The notes: generated by a model not told the origin, from the letters alone. Positions 52,105 through 61,227 are shown, counted from the first letter of the stretch. The stretch is 64,000 nt of DNA from Maribacter sp. (GCA_020629415.1 JAHDDL010000015.1:1-64000), one strand, 5' to 3'. Translations and numbers: made by a program.

Positions 52105-53325
52105 CTAATATTTTATACTCTTCTCTAATAGTGCCATATAAAATCCGTCATAGCCACTTTTAGAAGCATATATCTTTTTGTCTTTTACCAAAGTAAAATC
52201 TTTTCCTTCTTCAGACTTCAAGAAAGACTGTACTTGGTGGCTGTTTTCTTGAGGAAGAATAGAACAAGTAGCGTACACCATTTTTCCGCCAGGTTTTACT
52301 ATTTTACTATAGTTTCTAATGATTTCGTGCTGGGTTTTTACGATTTTATCAAGAAACTCAGGCTTCATTTTCCATTTAGAATCCGGGTTTCTTCTCAAAA
52401 CTCCCAATCCTGTACAAGGTGCATCAATAAGTACTCTGTCAGCACTACCATAAAGTTTTTTGTACACTTTGGTAGAGTCTATTTCACGAACTTCAATATT
52501 GTGTGCGCCATTTCTTCTAGCACGTCTTTTCAGTTCTTTCAATTTACTTCCATAGATGTCCATGGATATCAATTGACCTTTGTTTTCCATTAAAGCGGCT
52601 AGGTGTAGTGATTTTCCACCGGCACCGGCACATGTGTCAACAACGCGTTGCCCAGGTTCTACTTCTAAAAACTCGGCTACTAATTGAGATGAAGCATCTT
52701 GCACTTCAAACATTCCGTTTTTAAAAGCTTGGGTTACAAAAACATTTGCTCTTTCAACCAATTTTAACGCAGAGGCATAGCCTCTAATTGGTTCGGCAAC
52801 AATATTTTCGTTCAATAATGCTTTGCGTAATTCTTCTTTATTGGTTTTTAAGGTATTGGTACGCAAAATTACTTCTGCGGGCTCATTAAGTTTTGCTAGC
52901 TCTTCTGTCCATAATTTTTCACCTAAAGCTTTTTCGCATAATTCATCTATCCAATCTGGCACAGCTTCTCTAAACTTTCTAATTTGAGAAAGTTCGTCGA
53001 ATTTACCTTTTATTCTTCGCTCAGGTGTTGGTTCTATCTGTTTCCAATCTGGTAGTTTAATACCTTTTAAAACTGCCCAAACTGCCCACATGCGAAATAG
53101 ATCGGGTCTGGTAAAAGGAGCTTTTACCTCTGCTATTTCAGTATATAAACGTTTGTAACGTACCATTTCATAAGTAGTCTCGGCAATAAAGCCACGATCG
53201 CGAGAGCCCCATCGTTTATCGTATCGTAGTACTTTTTGAACGACCTTGTCTGCATATTCGTTTTCGTTAAAGATGAGGTTGAGGGCGTCTATTACGGCAA
53301 ACACCAAGTTTCTGTGTAATTTCAT
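52105..53325 (-). CDS. RsmB/NOP-family rRNA (cytosine-C5) methyltransferase
   Basis: This 406-residue enzyme methylates a cytosine in rRNA, probably 16S. The SAM-binding domain shows VVDTCAGAGGKSLHLAALMENKGQLISMDIYG, the NOP motif DAPCTGLGVLRRNPDSKWKM, and the catalytic KMVYATCSILPQEN (Cys of TCS). The N-terminal about 140 residues resemble a NusB-like domain (LNLIFNENEYADKVVQKVLRYDKRWGSRDRGFIAETTYEMVRY), as in RsmB. Exact target cytosine is not given by sequence. It is monocistronic. Confidence 0.93.
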   Translation of the reverse strand: MKLHRNLVFAVIDALNLIFNENEYADKVVQKVLRYDKRWGSRDRGFIAETTYEMVRYKRLYTEIAEVKAPFTRPDLFRMWAVWAVLKGIKLPDWKQIEPTPERRIKGKFDELSQIRKFREAVPDWIDELCEKALGEKLWTEELAKLNEPAEVILRTNTLKTNKEELRKALLNENIVAEPIRGYASALKLVERANVFVTQAFKNGMFEVQDASSQLVAEFLEVEPGQRVVDTCAGAGGKSLHLAALMENKGQLISMDIYGSKLKELKRRARRNGAHNIEVREIDSTKVYKKLYGSADRVLIDAPCTGLGVLRRNPDSKWKMKPEFLDKIVKTQHEIIRNYSKIVKPGGKMVYATCSILPQENSHQVQSFLKSEEGKDFTLVKDKKIYASKSGYDGFYMALLEKSIKY

Positions 53326-53428
53326 TAGAATAGCTATTGTTACTTTATCAGAAGGTTTAAAGCCATCATAGTATTAATTATCGATCAAATAGGCTTTTGT
53401 CCTCCAAAAATTTATGGCTGCAAAGGTA

Positions 53429-53458
53429 TTGTTTTAGAAGTGATTCCATTTATTTTTG
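53429..53458 (+). promoter_or_regulatory. promoter of the BNR-type lipoprotein gene
   Basis: TTG at 53429-53431 and TATTTTTG at 53451-53458 are separated by 19 bp, a full match to the Bacteroidota consensus. The -7 box ends 22 bp before the ATG. Confidence 0.6.
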
Positions 53459-53480
53459 ATGAACTTTATACCAGAATACC

Positions 53481-54503
53481 ATGCGTTATACCTTTCTTTT
53501 AATCGTTTTAATGATTTCATGTGCTAAAAGTGTTTCAAAAGCTCCTTTTCAATCTTTAGAAATTGAAACATTATATACAGATTCATTAAGTATTAGAGCG
53601 ATAGAGTTGATGGATAATAGTTTGGCCTTTGCTGCAAACAATGGCAATTATGGTACGGTTGATTTAATTACAGGGAAAGTTCGTGCCAATTTTGAAAAAT
53701 ATCATACAAGTATACCGGCTTTTAGGGCAGTAGCCCATACGAGTACCGATTTTTTTATGCTTTCAATAGAGTCTCCGGCATTATTGTATAAAACAGGGAA
53801 TAACGGTCTAATGGAATTGGTTTATAAAGAGGAGGGAGAAGGTGTTTTTTATGATGCCATGACTTTTTTGAATGATAAAGACGGAATTGCAATAGGAGAT
53901 TCTGTAGATGGTTGTTTAAGTATTATAATAACTTCAGATGGAGGAAGCACTTGGTCTAAGTTACCTTGTTCGCAATTACCAAAAGGAATAGAAGCTGAAG
54001 GTGCTTTTGCTGCAAGTAATACAAATATCAAGACTTTAGGAGATAAAATTTGGGTGGCGACCACATCCGGTAGAATTTTGTTTTCAATGGATAAAGGTAG
54101 GTCATGGAAAGTATATTCAACCCCTATAAAAAGTGAAGCGGCAACCGAAGGTATTTATTCCATTGATTTTTATGATGAAAACCTAGGTTTTGCCATTGGT
54201 GGTGATTATATCAAACCAGATAATAAAAATGCCAACAAGGCAATTACAAAAGATGGTGGAAAAACATGGGAATTAATTGCCGAAGGCAAAGAGCCGGGTT
54301 ACAAAAGTTGTGTTCAGTTTGTTCCTGGTTCTAATGGTAAGGAAATGGTCGCCTTAGGTTTTACAGGTATTTCCTATTCTTCGGATATGGGTGCAAGTTG
54401 GAAAGAATTATCTAAAGAATCTTTCTATACAATTCGTTTTAAAAATGATTCCATTGCTTATGCTGCAGGTAAAAATCGTATTTCTAAACTAACGTTTAAG
54501 TAG
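53481..54503 (+). CDS. BNR/YCF48-type beta-propeller lipoprotein
   Basis: This 340-residue protein has a lipobox (VLMISC) and is thus probably anchored in an envelope membrane. Asp-box (BNR) repeats are seen: TSDGGSTWSK, SMDKGRSWKV, TKDGGKTWEL and SSDMGASWKE, each at a blade turn. This is the sialidase/YCF48-like propeller fold, but the catalytic residues of sialidases are not evident. A role in binding or in assembly is possible. Its stop codon directly abuts that of the convergent Spy-like gene. Confidence 0.87.
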   Translation: MRYTFLLIVLMISCAKSVSKAPFQSLEIETLYTDSLSIRAIELMDNSLAFAANNGNYGTVDLITGKVRANFEKYHTSIPAFRAVAHTSTDFFMLSIESPALLYKTGNNGLMELVYKEEGEGVFYDAMTFLNDKDGIAIGDSVDGCLSIIITSDGGSTWSKLPCSQLPKGIEAEGAFAASNTNIKTLGDKIWVATTSGRILFSMDKGRSWKVYSTPIKSEAATEGIYSIDFYDENLGFAIGGDYIKPDNKNANKAITKDGGKTWELIAEGKEPGYKSCVQFVPGSNGKEMVALGFTGISYSSDMGASWKELSKESFYTIRFKNDSIAYAAGKNRISKLTFK

Positions 54504-54941
54504 CTATCTGCCACCTTTGTTTTGACGGTATTGCTTCATTAGTTGACGTTTAAATTCTTCTTCTGAGCGCAATAACAAAAGAGTTTTTTTTGCGGTTATA
54601 ACTTTACTTACTTTTTTCAAAAAACTAGAATCCAAAGCCTCTTCTTCTTCTTCAATTTGAATATGTAATGCTAAAAGGTTTTCCGCTTCCTTTTCGGTAA
54701 GCGTATTTGAATCTTTTATTTTACCTCTAATCTGGTTATGACTTTTTTTGCGAAGCGCATTTCTTTTCTCTTGGTACTCGTTATAAACTGGCCAAAATTC
54801 TTGTGCTTCCTTAGAACTTAACGAAAGTTTTTCTGTAATAAAAGCAACTTTTAAGCTGTTTATTTTTTCCCAATCTTGATTTCGCTGTCCAAAAGAAAGA
54901 GTGGTTACAAAAAGGAATATGATTACTATATATTTATTCAT
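54504..54941 (-). CDS. periplasmic Spy/CpxP-like helical protein
   Basis: This 145-residue exported protein has a signal peptide (KYIVIIFLFVTTLSFGQ) and a mostly helical mature part. The motif LSLSSKEAQEFWPVYNEYQEKR resembles the LTxxQ-type pattern of Spy/CpxP stress proteins, with WPVYNEY typical of the Bacteroidota variant. An acidic helix HIQIEEEEEALDSSFLKKVSKVI follows. It overlaps the anti-sigma gene by 8 bp (ATGAATAA), so the two are translationally coupled. It likely acts as a periplasmic chaperone or sensor of the sigma module. Confidence 0.8.
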   Translation of the reverse strand: MNKYIVIIFLFVTTLSFGQRNQDWEKINSLKVAFITEKLSLSSKEAQEFWPVYNEYQEKRNALRKKSHNQIRGKIKDSNTLTEKEAENLLALHIQIEEEEEALDSSFLKKVSKVITAKKTLLLLRSEEEFKRQLMKQYRQNKGGR

Positions 54942-55440
54942 TGTCTACAATGTTTAATTCGTCAAAATCGCTCACATTTTCATTTAAGTATTCCAAAAGA
55001 ATATCACCTTCTAATGGTGAGCTTAGGAAATCTGAGTATTCAGTATTTGTTACGGGCAGTACTTCAGCAATTTCATAGGGGGTTAATTCAAAATCATTAT
55101 TTTCAAAATAAGCTTCAATATCAGTGTTGGCCAAATCATTGAAACCCAATTCTTGATTATTGTTCCAATTATATCCTAAAGCTAGAATGGCAATTGCGGC
55201 AATAGAAGCTGCCACGGCAAAAAAATTCTTATATGAAACAAGAGGAACTACTTTTGTCTCATTCTCAAGCTTGTTCCGTAATCTTTTATTGAACGTTTCA
55301 AAATAATTATCGGGTACCTGAAATGCATTTTCTTTTGGAAAAGTACTTTCTGGTTGAGATAATTTATCCATCAATTTATCCTCAAAGCTATTAAAATAGC
55401 CTTTTGGAGTTTTAAACGGATTATTTTTGTTTTTGTTCAT
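54934..55440 (-). CDS. probable anti-sigma factor with duplicated N-terminal motif
   Basis: This 168-residue protein has one membrane helix near residues 72-90 (NFFAVAASIAAIAILALGYNW). The N-terminal cytosolic part holds two copies of one motif: FKTPKGYFNSFEDKLMDKL (residues 9-27) and FQVPDNYFETFNKRLRNKL (40-58). The C-terminal part outside is acidic. A zinc-type ZAS histidine/cysteine motif is absent. Its place right after an ECF sigma gene and its topology suggest an anti-sigma factor, by context. It overlaps the Spy-like gene start by 8 bp. Confidence 0.72.
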   Translation of the reverse strand: MNKNKNNPFKTPKGYFNSFEDKLMDKLSQPESTFPKENAFQVPDNYFETFNKRLRNKLENETKVVPLVSYKNFFAVAASIAAIAILALGYNWNNNQELGFNDLANTDIEAYFENNDFELTPYEIAEVLPVTNTEYSDFLSSPLEGDILLEYLNENVSDFDELNIVDNE

Positions 55441-55464
55441 GATATAAGTTTGACAATCAATTGT

Positions 55465-55478
55465 ATAAAAGGTTTAAT
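55465..55478 (-). promoter_or_regulatory. first copy of repeated 14-bp word, before the anti-sigma gene
   Basis: ATAAAAGGTTTAAT (plus strand) at 55465-55478, which reads ATTAAACCTTTTAT in the gene direction, spans the sigma stop codon and lies 24 bp before the anti-sigma start. The same 14 bases recur at 56055-56068. Confidence 0.5.
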
Positions 55479-56016
55479 CTTCTTTTAAATACTGTTCCAA
55501 TTTTTTAACCGCTAAGTGATAAGATGCCTTTAATCCGCCAACGGATGTGTCCAAAATTTCTGAAATTTCTTCATATTTTAATTCTTGAAAATACTTCATG
55601 TTAAATACTAATTTTTGCTTTTCAGGTAGCGTTGCAATAGCTTTTTGTAGTTGAAGCTGAATTTCGTCTCCTTCAAAGTATACATCAGCTTCTAAGTTGG
55701 CTACCAATTTATCTTGATAATCGGTATCTGATACACCCTGTATTTTTGCACGTTGTTTTATAAAGTTCAAGGCTTCATTAGTTGCAATTCTGTATATCCA
55801 AGAAAAGAGTTTGCTATCACCTTTAAATCCATCTATATTTTTATATACTTTAATAAAGGTGTTTTGTAGCACATCATCAGCATCATCATGATTTAAAACA
55901 ATACTACGTATTTGCCAGTACAAGCGCTCTTTATAGGTATTTACCAATACCTCAAAAGCCTGAGCTTGTCTGCTCTTTGTTTGTAAGTCTATAACTAATG
56001 TTTCCTCTTCGATCAC
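55474..56016 (-). CDS. ECF-type RNA polymerase sigma factor
   Basis: This 180-residue sigma factor starts at GTG 56016. Region 2 reads FEVLVNTYKERLYWQIRSIVLNHDDADDVLQNTFIKVYKNIDGFKGDSKLFSWIYRIATNEALNFIKQRAK, and region 4 TLPEKQKLVFNMKYFQELKYEEISEILDTSVGGLKASYHLAVKKL. The absence of regions 1 and 3 marks it as extracytoplasmic-function type. An anti-sigma gene and a Spy-like gene follow, as in an envelope-stress module. An exact 14-bp word is found before both this gene and the next, a sign of autoregulation. Confidence 0.95.
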   Translation of the reverse strand: MIEEETLVIDLQTKSRQAQAFEVLVNTYKERLYWQIRSIVLNHDDADDVLQNTFIKVYKNIDGFKGDSKLFSWIYRIATNEALNFIKQRAKIQGVSDTDYQDKLVANLEADVYFEGDEIQLQLQKAIATLPEKQKLVFNMKYFQELKYEEISEILDTSVGGLKASYHLAVKKLEQYLKED

Positions 56017-56054
56017 AAAAATTGAGGTTTGTTTATTATTAGACCTTGAAGTTG

Positions 56055-56068
56055 ATAAAAGGTTTAAT
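56055..56068 (-). promoter_or_regulatory. second copy of repeated 14-bp word, upstream of the sigma gene
   Basis: ATAAAAGGTTTAAT (plus strand) at 56055-56068 lies 39-52 bp upstream of the sigma GTG, in the spacing expected for a promoter element. It is identical to 55465-55478. Confidence 0.5.
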
Positions 56069-56114
56069 GTAATTCTTTTTTTAACCTAATTTAAGGTAAA
56101 ACACGTAAGTGTGA

Positions 56115-57941
56115 TTAAGCCAACGATTGCATCTCAACCAGCTTTCTATATGTGCCATTTAATTCTAAAAGTTCAGCATGCGTACCTTGCTCAACTATTT
56201 CTCCTTTCTGAAGTACAACAATTGTATCTGCATTCTGAATGGTTGACAGCCTGTGAGCAATAACAATAGAAGTTCTGTTCTTCATCATCTTTTCAAGCGC
56301 ATCTTGCACCAGACGTTCGCTTTCAGTATCTAGGGCAGAGGTAGCTTCGTCCAATACCATAATAGGAGGATTCTTAAGAACCGCTCTAGAAATGGACAAA
56401 CGTTGTTTTTGTCCGCCACTTAATTTATTGCCGCTGTCCCCAATATTAGTGTCGTAACTTTTTGGGAGATCCATTATAAAATCATGTGCATTGGCAATTT
56501 TTGCGGCAGCTATAATTTCTTCGTCAGTAGCATTTTCTTTACCTAGACCAATGTTGTTTTTAACCGTATCATTAAATAGGATAGAGTCTTGTGTAACCAG
56601 ACCCAATAGACCTCGGAGCGATTTTTTGCTTAGGTTTTTTATATTGTTTCCGTCAATGCTGATTTCGCCTTCATTGACATCATAAAATCTAGTGACAAGA
56701 TTTGCGATAGTACTTTTTCCACTTCCGGACTGACCAACTAGAGCTACTGTTTTTCCTTTTTCAACGGTTAGGTTGAAGTTTTTAAGCACATATTCATCTT
56801 CATATTTAAAGGAAATATTATCAATTTTAACAGCCTTGGTGAAAGTGTCCTGTTGAATAGGGTTATCTATTTCGGAAATAGGGTTTTCCGTTTCTAAGAC
56901 TTCTAAAACACGTTCTGCAGCAGCATTTCCTTTTTTAACTCCGTAAGATGCTTTACTTATTGCTTTCGCGGGCGTTAAAATTTGGTAAGATAAAGCCATG
57001 TAGGTTATAAAAAGTTCAGCTTCAAGTGTTTTTTCAACAAGAACCATTTGCCCACCGTACCATAGAATGACACCAATGGCTGCAATTCCGAAAAATTCAC
57101 TTGTTGGGGAAGCCAAGTTTTGTCTGTTTAGCAAACTGTTCGAAAAATTAAAAAATCTTTTTGTAGAAGATTGAAATTTTCTGGCGAATACAGATTCTGC
57201 ATTAAACGCTTTTATAACTCTAAGTCCCCCTAAAGTTTCCTCTAAAATGGATAAGAAGTAACCTTGCTCTTGTTGAACTTTGTCCGATTTACGTTTTAAC
57301 GATTTACCGATCAAGGAAATTAAGAATCCTGAAAGTGGAAGAAACAGAAAAACGAACAACGTCAGTTTCGGACTAATGGTGAGCATTGCTATAATCGTAA
57401 AAATTATAGTTAAGGGCTCTCTAACGATTAGCTCCAATATAGATAGAAACGAATGTTGAATTTCTAGTACATCTGAAGTTATACGGGCAATAGTATCACC
57501 TTTTCGTTTTTCAGAATAATACGAAATAGGTAATTCTACAGTTTTATCATATAGTTCATTACGTAAATCTTTAAGGACACCGTTACGTAGAAACGTAATA
57601 AAATACATTGCTAAATAATTGAAAAGATTCTTTAATAGAAACATGGTAATAATCAGCCCAACCATGTACATTAGAACTTCGCCTGAATCTGTTTGCTGGC
57701 TTTGTTTTGTTATGTAAAAGTTTAGAGAATCTGTTACGTAATCTTTTAGATCGGTTATACCGCTCCATTTTGGTTTAGTATATATTTTTTCCGTTTGGTT
57801 AAAAAGCACGTTCAACATTGGAAATAATGAAATCATTGCCAATGTTGAAAACAGTGCATAAAAGATGTTAGATATAATGTTTAAAATTGCATATATCTTG
57901 TAAGGCTTCGCAAAGCGAAGAATCTTTTTAAAATAGTTCAT
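56115..57941 (-). CDS. MsbA-like ABC transporter (permease-ATPase fusion)
   Basis: This 608-residue inner-membrane exporter half has six helices in residues about 15-320 and a C-terminal ATPase with Walker A GQSGSGKST, signature KLSGGQKQRLSISRAV, Walker B IMVLDEATSALD and the switch His in VIAHRLST. It is of the lipid/glycan flippase type (MsbA-like) and would work as a homodimer. It overlaps the phosphosugar mutase stop by one base (TAATG), so the two are translationally coupled, and a GT2 gene precedes. The cluster suggests a role in lipid or glycan export. Confidence 0.93.
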   Translation of the reverse strand: MNYFKKILRFAKPYKIYAILNIISNIFYALFSTLAMISLFPMLNVLFNQTEKIYTKPKWSGITDLKDYVTDSLNFYITKQSQQTDSGEVLMYMVGLIITMFLLKNLFNYLAMYFITFLRNGVLKDLRNELYDKTVELPISYYSEKRKGDTIARITSDVLEIQHSFLSILELIVREPLTIIFTIIAMLTISPKLTLFVFLFLPLSGFLISLIGKSLKRKSDKVQQEQGYFLSILEETLGGLRVIKAFNAESVFARKFQSSTKRFFNFSNSLLNRQNLASPTSEFFGIAAIGVILWYGGQMVLVEKTLEAELFITYMALSYQILTPAKAISKASYGVKKGNAAAERVLEVLETENPISEIDNPIQQDTFTKAVKIDNISFKYEDEYVLKNFNLTVEKGKTVALVGQSGSGKSTIANLVTRFYDVNEGEISIDGNNIKNLSKKSLRGLLGLVTQDSILFNDTVKNNIGLGKENATDEEIIAAAKIANAHDFIMDLPKSYDTNIGDSGNKLSGGQKQRLSISRAVLKNPPIMVLDEATSALDTESERLVQDALEKMMKNRTSIVIAHRLSTIQNADTIVVLQKGEIVEQGTHAELLELNGTYRKLVEMQSLA

Positions 57942-59650
57942 TAAGCTAAATTAAGCTCAGCAAGAATGCTTTTGACTTTATTGTCAAGTTCTGCTGCCAC
58001 TTTTTTATAATCTTCGGTTTTTTCCAATTTTGTATTGGTACTAATGTAGAATTTTACTTTTGGTTCCGTTCCACTTGGTCTAGCGGCAATTCTTGTGCCA
58101 TCTTCAGTTTCGTATATTAAAACGTTGGATTTTGGAATATCAATAGTTTTTTCTTCACCTGTCAGTACATTTTTGGCAGTTGAAGTATTGTAATCCTCAA
58201 TCCATTTCACCTTAGAACCAGCAACAGATTCTACCGGATTTTCCTTAAAGTCTTTTAACATTTGCTTAATTTCTTCTGCACCACTAATACCTTTTTTGGT
58301 AATAGAAACTAAGTGCTCCTTATAGAAACCATAATCAACATAACATTGTATAAGGTCTTTGTAGAAAGAACTGCCATTAGCTTTTGCTTGACTGGCAATT
58401 TCGCAAGCCAATAGGGTAGAGGTAACCGCATCTTTATCACGAACAAAATCACCTACCATATAACCAAAGCTTTCTTCGCCACCACCAATAAAATCAGATT
58501 CAGGGAAGTCCTTGATCATTTTGCCGATCCATTTAAATCCGGTCAAAGAAGTTTTGAATTCTACACCGTAAGCTTTTGCCATGGCTTCCATCATTGGAGT
58601 GGAAACTATAGTTGTGGCAATAAATTCATTGCCCTTGAATCCTTTCTCTTTTCTCTTCTCCAAAAGAAATTTTGTCATAAGTACCATAGCCTGGTTACCG
58701 TTAACAATTTCCATTTCGCCATCAAGGTTACGCACGGCAATACCTAAACGATCACTATCCGGATCGGTACCTACAACCATATCCGCACCAATTTCCTCGG
58801 CTTTTTTAACGGCCATTGAAAGCGCTTCTGATTCTTCTGGGTTTGGAGATTTAACTGTTGGGAAATTTCCGTCTGGTTTCGCTTGTTCCTCTATAATCGT
58901 TACATTTTCATACCCACCTCTTTTCAAAACTTCTGGTATAGCGGTAATTGATGTGCCGTGTAACGATGTAAAAACAATTTTAAAATCATCTTTGCCGGCA
59001 GCATTAAAATTACCTGCAGCAACAGATTGCGAAATAAAAGCTTCATCAACTTCTTTGTCAATTACCTCAATAAGGCTGTCATTAGGAGTAAATTTGATAT
59101 CCTCAAAACCAAGCGAGTTTATTTCAGAAATAATTTCACCATCCTGTGGTGGTACGATCTGTCCACCATCGGTCCAATACACTTTATAGCCGTTATATTC
59201 AGGTGGGTTGTGCGATGCCGTTAACACTATCCCTGCATGACAGTTTAAATGTCTTACTGCGAATGAAAGTTCTGGCGTGGTACGTAATTCAGAAAACAAG
59301 AATACTTTAATGCCGTTGGCAGAAAGAACTTCGGCTACAGTTCTAGCAAGGGTGTCACTATTATGACGGCAATCAAAAGCGATTACTACTTTAATTTCCT
59401 CGCCTTTGTATATTTTATTTAAATAGTTGCTAAGGCCTTGTGTGCTTTTGCCCAACGTATATTTGTTTATACGATTGGTACCAACGCCCATTACGCCCCT
59501 CATACCACCGGTACCGAATTCCATATTTTTATAGAAACGGTCGTTCAATTCTTCTTTATCGTTGGCAATTAGATGTTCAATTTCTTTTTTGACAGCTGGA
59601 TCGAAAAAATCGGTAAGCCAGGTTTTGGCAGTATCTAGGATGTTATCCAT
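57941..59650 (-). CDS. phosphosugar mutase (phosphoglucomutase/phosphomannomutase)
   Basis: This 569-residue enzyme interconverts sugar 1- and 6-phosphates. The four active-site motifs are seen: ASHNPPEYNGYKVYW (phosphoserine), GTDPDSDRLGIAV (metal), GGGEESFGYMVGD (sugar) and RPSGTEPKVKFYI (phosphate). Its length and the FGTGGMRGVMGVGTNR start match the PgcA-like long form. It likely supplies glucose-1- or mannose-1-phosphate for the glycan work of the neighbours. It overlaps the ABC transporter start. Confidence 0.95.
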   Translation of the reverse strand: MDNILDTAKTWLTDFFDPAVKKEIEHLIANDKEELNDRFYKNMEFGTGGMRGVMGVGTNRINKYTLGKSTQGLSNYLNKIYKGEEIKVVIAFDCRHNSDTLARTVAEVLSANGIKVFLFSELRTTPELSFAVRHLNCHAGIVLTASHNPPEYNGYKVYWTDGGQIVPPQDGEIISEINSLGFEDIKFTPNDSLIEVIDKEVDEAFISQSVAAGNFNAAGKDDFKIVFTSLHGTSITAIPEVLKRGGYENVTIIEEQAKPDGNFPTVKSPNPEESEALSMAVKKAEEIGADMVVGTDPDSDRLGIAVRNLDGEMEIVNGNQAMVLMTKFLLEKRKEKGFKGNEFIATTIVSTPMMEAMAKAYGVEFKTSLTGFKWIGKMIKDFPESDFIGGGEESFGYMVGDFVRDKDAVTSTLLACEIASQAKANGSSFYKDLIQCYVDYGFYKEHLVSITKKGISGAEEIKQMLKDFKENPVESVAGSKVKWIEDYNTSTAKNVLTGEEKTIDIPKSNVLIYETEDGTRIAARPSGTEPKVKFYISTNTKLEKTEDYKKVAAELDNKVKSILAELNLA

Positions 59651-59690
59651 ATTATTTAAGGTTTTATGTGCATATAAATTAGTAAGAATT

Positions 59691-60653
59691 TTACTTTTCT
59701 AAAAGTGCTATGTTTATTTCTTTTGAAACTATATATCTTTTTTCTTCTTTTTTAGAACGTATCATTATTTCTCCTAAAAATCCGGCTAAGAACAACTGTG
59801 TTCCTATGACCATGGCAATAAGGGAAATATAAAATTGCGGACGATCAGTAATCAATCTTCCAAACTTGTTGATGAATAATTTGTCAATGCCCAAATAGAT
59901 AGCAAACCCAAATCCGATCAAAAACATTAAAACGCCCAGTGCGCCAAATAAGTGCATGGGTCGCTTACCAAATCTAGATACGAACCAAATGGTCAATAAA
60001 TCTAAAAATCCATTAATGAAACGTTCCATTCCGAATTTTGTTTTACCATATTTGCGAGCTTGGTGTTTTACGACCTTTTCTCCAATTTTTGAAAAGCCGG
60101 CATTTTTTGCAAGAACAGGAATGTATCTGTGCATTTCGCCAGATACTTCAATATTCTTGACAACCTCTTTTGCATAAGCTTTCAACCCGCAATTAAAGTC
60201 ATTTAGTTGAACTCCAGATGTACGCCTTGCTGCCCAATTGAACAGTTTTGAAGGTGTATTTTTAAAGATGATGGAATCGTACCTTTTCTTTTTCCAGCCA
60301 GATACCAATTCGTATCCTTCATTGATGATCATGTTGTATAACTCTGGAATTTCTTCTGGGTTGTCTTGTAAATCCGCATCCATAGTAATGATGACATCAC
60401 CGCTAACGGCTTTAAAACCTGCATGAAGAGCTTGTGATTTGCCGTAATTGCGTAAAAAGTGTATTCCCTTTACCGAAGGATTAAGAACGGATAATTCAGA
60501 AATTATATTCCAAGAGTTATCTGTACTACCATCATCTACAAAAAGTATTTCATAAGAAAAATGATTGGATTGCATTACGGATACAATCCAATCATGAAGT
60601 TCTTTAAGTGATTCTTCTTCGTTAAGTAACGGAATTACTATTGATAATTGCAT
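59691..60653 (-). CDS. GT2 glycosyltransferase with C-terminal membrane helices
   Basis: This 320-residue enzyme is a DPM1/ArnC-like family 2 glycosyltransferase that puts a sugar on a lipid carrier. N-terminal motifs are VIPLLNEEESLKEL, LFVDDGSTDNSW and TMDADLQDNPEEIPEL (metal-binding DxD type). The C-terminal part has two membrane helices (about 230-255 and 275-300). The donor sugar is not identifiable. Probably co-transcribed with the mutase, 40 bp apart. The TAnnTTTG-like word TATTTTTG (60676-60683 reversed) is a possible -7 box. Confidence 0.93.
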   Translation of the reverse strand: MQLSIVIPLLNEEESLKELHDWIVSVMQSNHFSYEILFVDDGSTDNSWNIISELSVLNPSVKGIHFLRNYGKSQALHAGFKAVSGDVIITMDADLQDNPEEIPELYNMIINEGYELVSGWKKKRYDSIIFKNTPSKLFNWAARRTSGVQLNDFNCGLKAYAKEVVKNIEVSGEMHRYIPVLAKNAGFSKIGEKVVKHQARKYGKTKFGMERFINGFLDLLTIWFVSRFGKRPMHLFGALGVLMFLIGFGFAIYLGIDKLFINKFGRLITDRPQFYISLIAMVIGTQLFLAGFLGEIMIRSKKEEKRYIVSKEINIALLEK

Positions 60654-60699
60654 GCGCGACTTCTGGTATTCTCTCCAAAAATACTACAATTACTTAGTA

Positions 60700-61227
60700 T
60701 TAATAAGCAGCTTCTTCTTTTTTCAATATTAAGCCACCCAAAAGGGAAATTATGAGACCAAAAAATAAAGCGCTGATCAAACCAATTGCAGCACTTAAAA
60801 ATGGACCGGAAAAGTTTTCCATCATTTTAACGGCTGCGTCAATTTCATCTTGGGTCATGCCAGGGTTTTGGGAAATCATTTCGGCTTTTTGAGCGGCCAT
60901 CATATTGGTCATAAAATCAGGTTCAATAATATTGATAAAAATCATTTGATAAATAATTCCTATAATTGCTCCAATTAAAGCAATACCTATCCCTACTTTT
61001 ATGGCTTCACTTATTGTTAGTAAATTGTTGTTAGCCTCTCTAAACTTGTAAATGCCAAAAACAATTACCCCTATCATTATGCTTATATTTACAGCGAATA
61101 GGGCAAGACTTTGTTCGTATTGTAAGCCGGCTATATATAGCATTACGGCAAAGGTGATGGTAAGTATACCTAATACTAAGCCGTAAACTCTAGCGAATTT
61201 TCCTGTTTTTGGTTGATTTTTTTCCAT
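60700..61227 (-). CDS. DUF4199 membrane protein
   Basis: This 175-residue protein has four membrane helices, with a cytosolic or periplasmic acidic stretch near the middle (IEPDFMTNMMAAQKAEMISQ). It matches DUF4199, a Bacteroidota family often found next to a GT2 gene, as here. Its function is unknown. It ends 46 bp before the GT2 start in the same direction, so it may be the first gene of that run. Confidence 0.85.
   Translation of the reverse strand: MEKNQPKTGKFARVYGLVLGILTITFAVMLYIAGLQYEQSLALFAVNISIMIGVIVFGIYKFREANNNLLTISEAIKVGIGIALIGAIIGIIYQMIFINIIEPDFMTNMMAAQKAEMISQNPGMTQDEIDAAVKMMENFSGPFLSAAIGLISALFFGLIISLLGGLILKKEEAAY

Noticed and set aside
58581-59189. 202-codon open frame opposite the phosphosugar mutase gene
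   Set aside because: It is antisense to a well-supported enzyme gene and its Ser/Pro-rich translation shows no domain.
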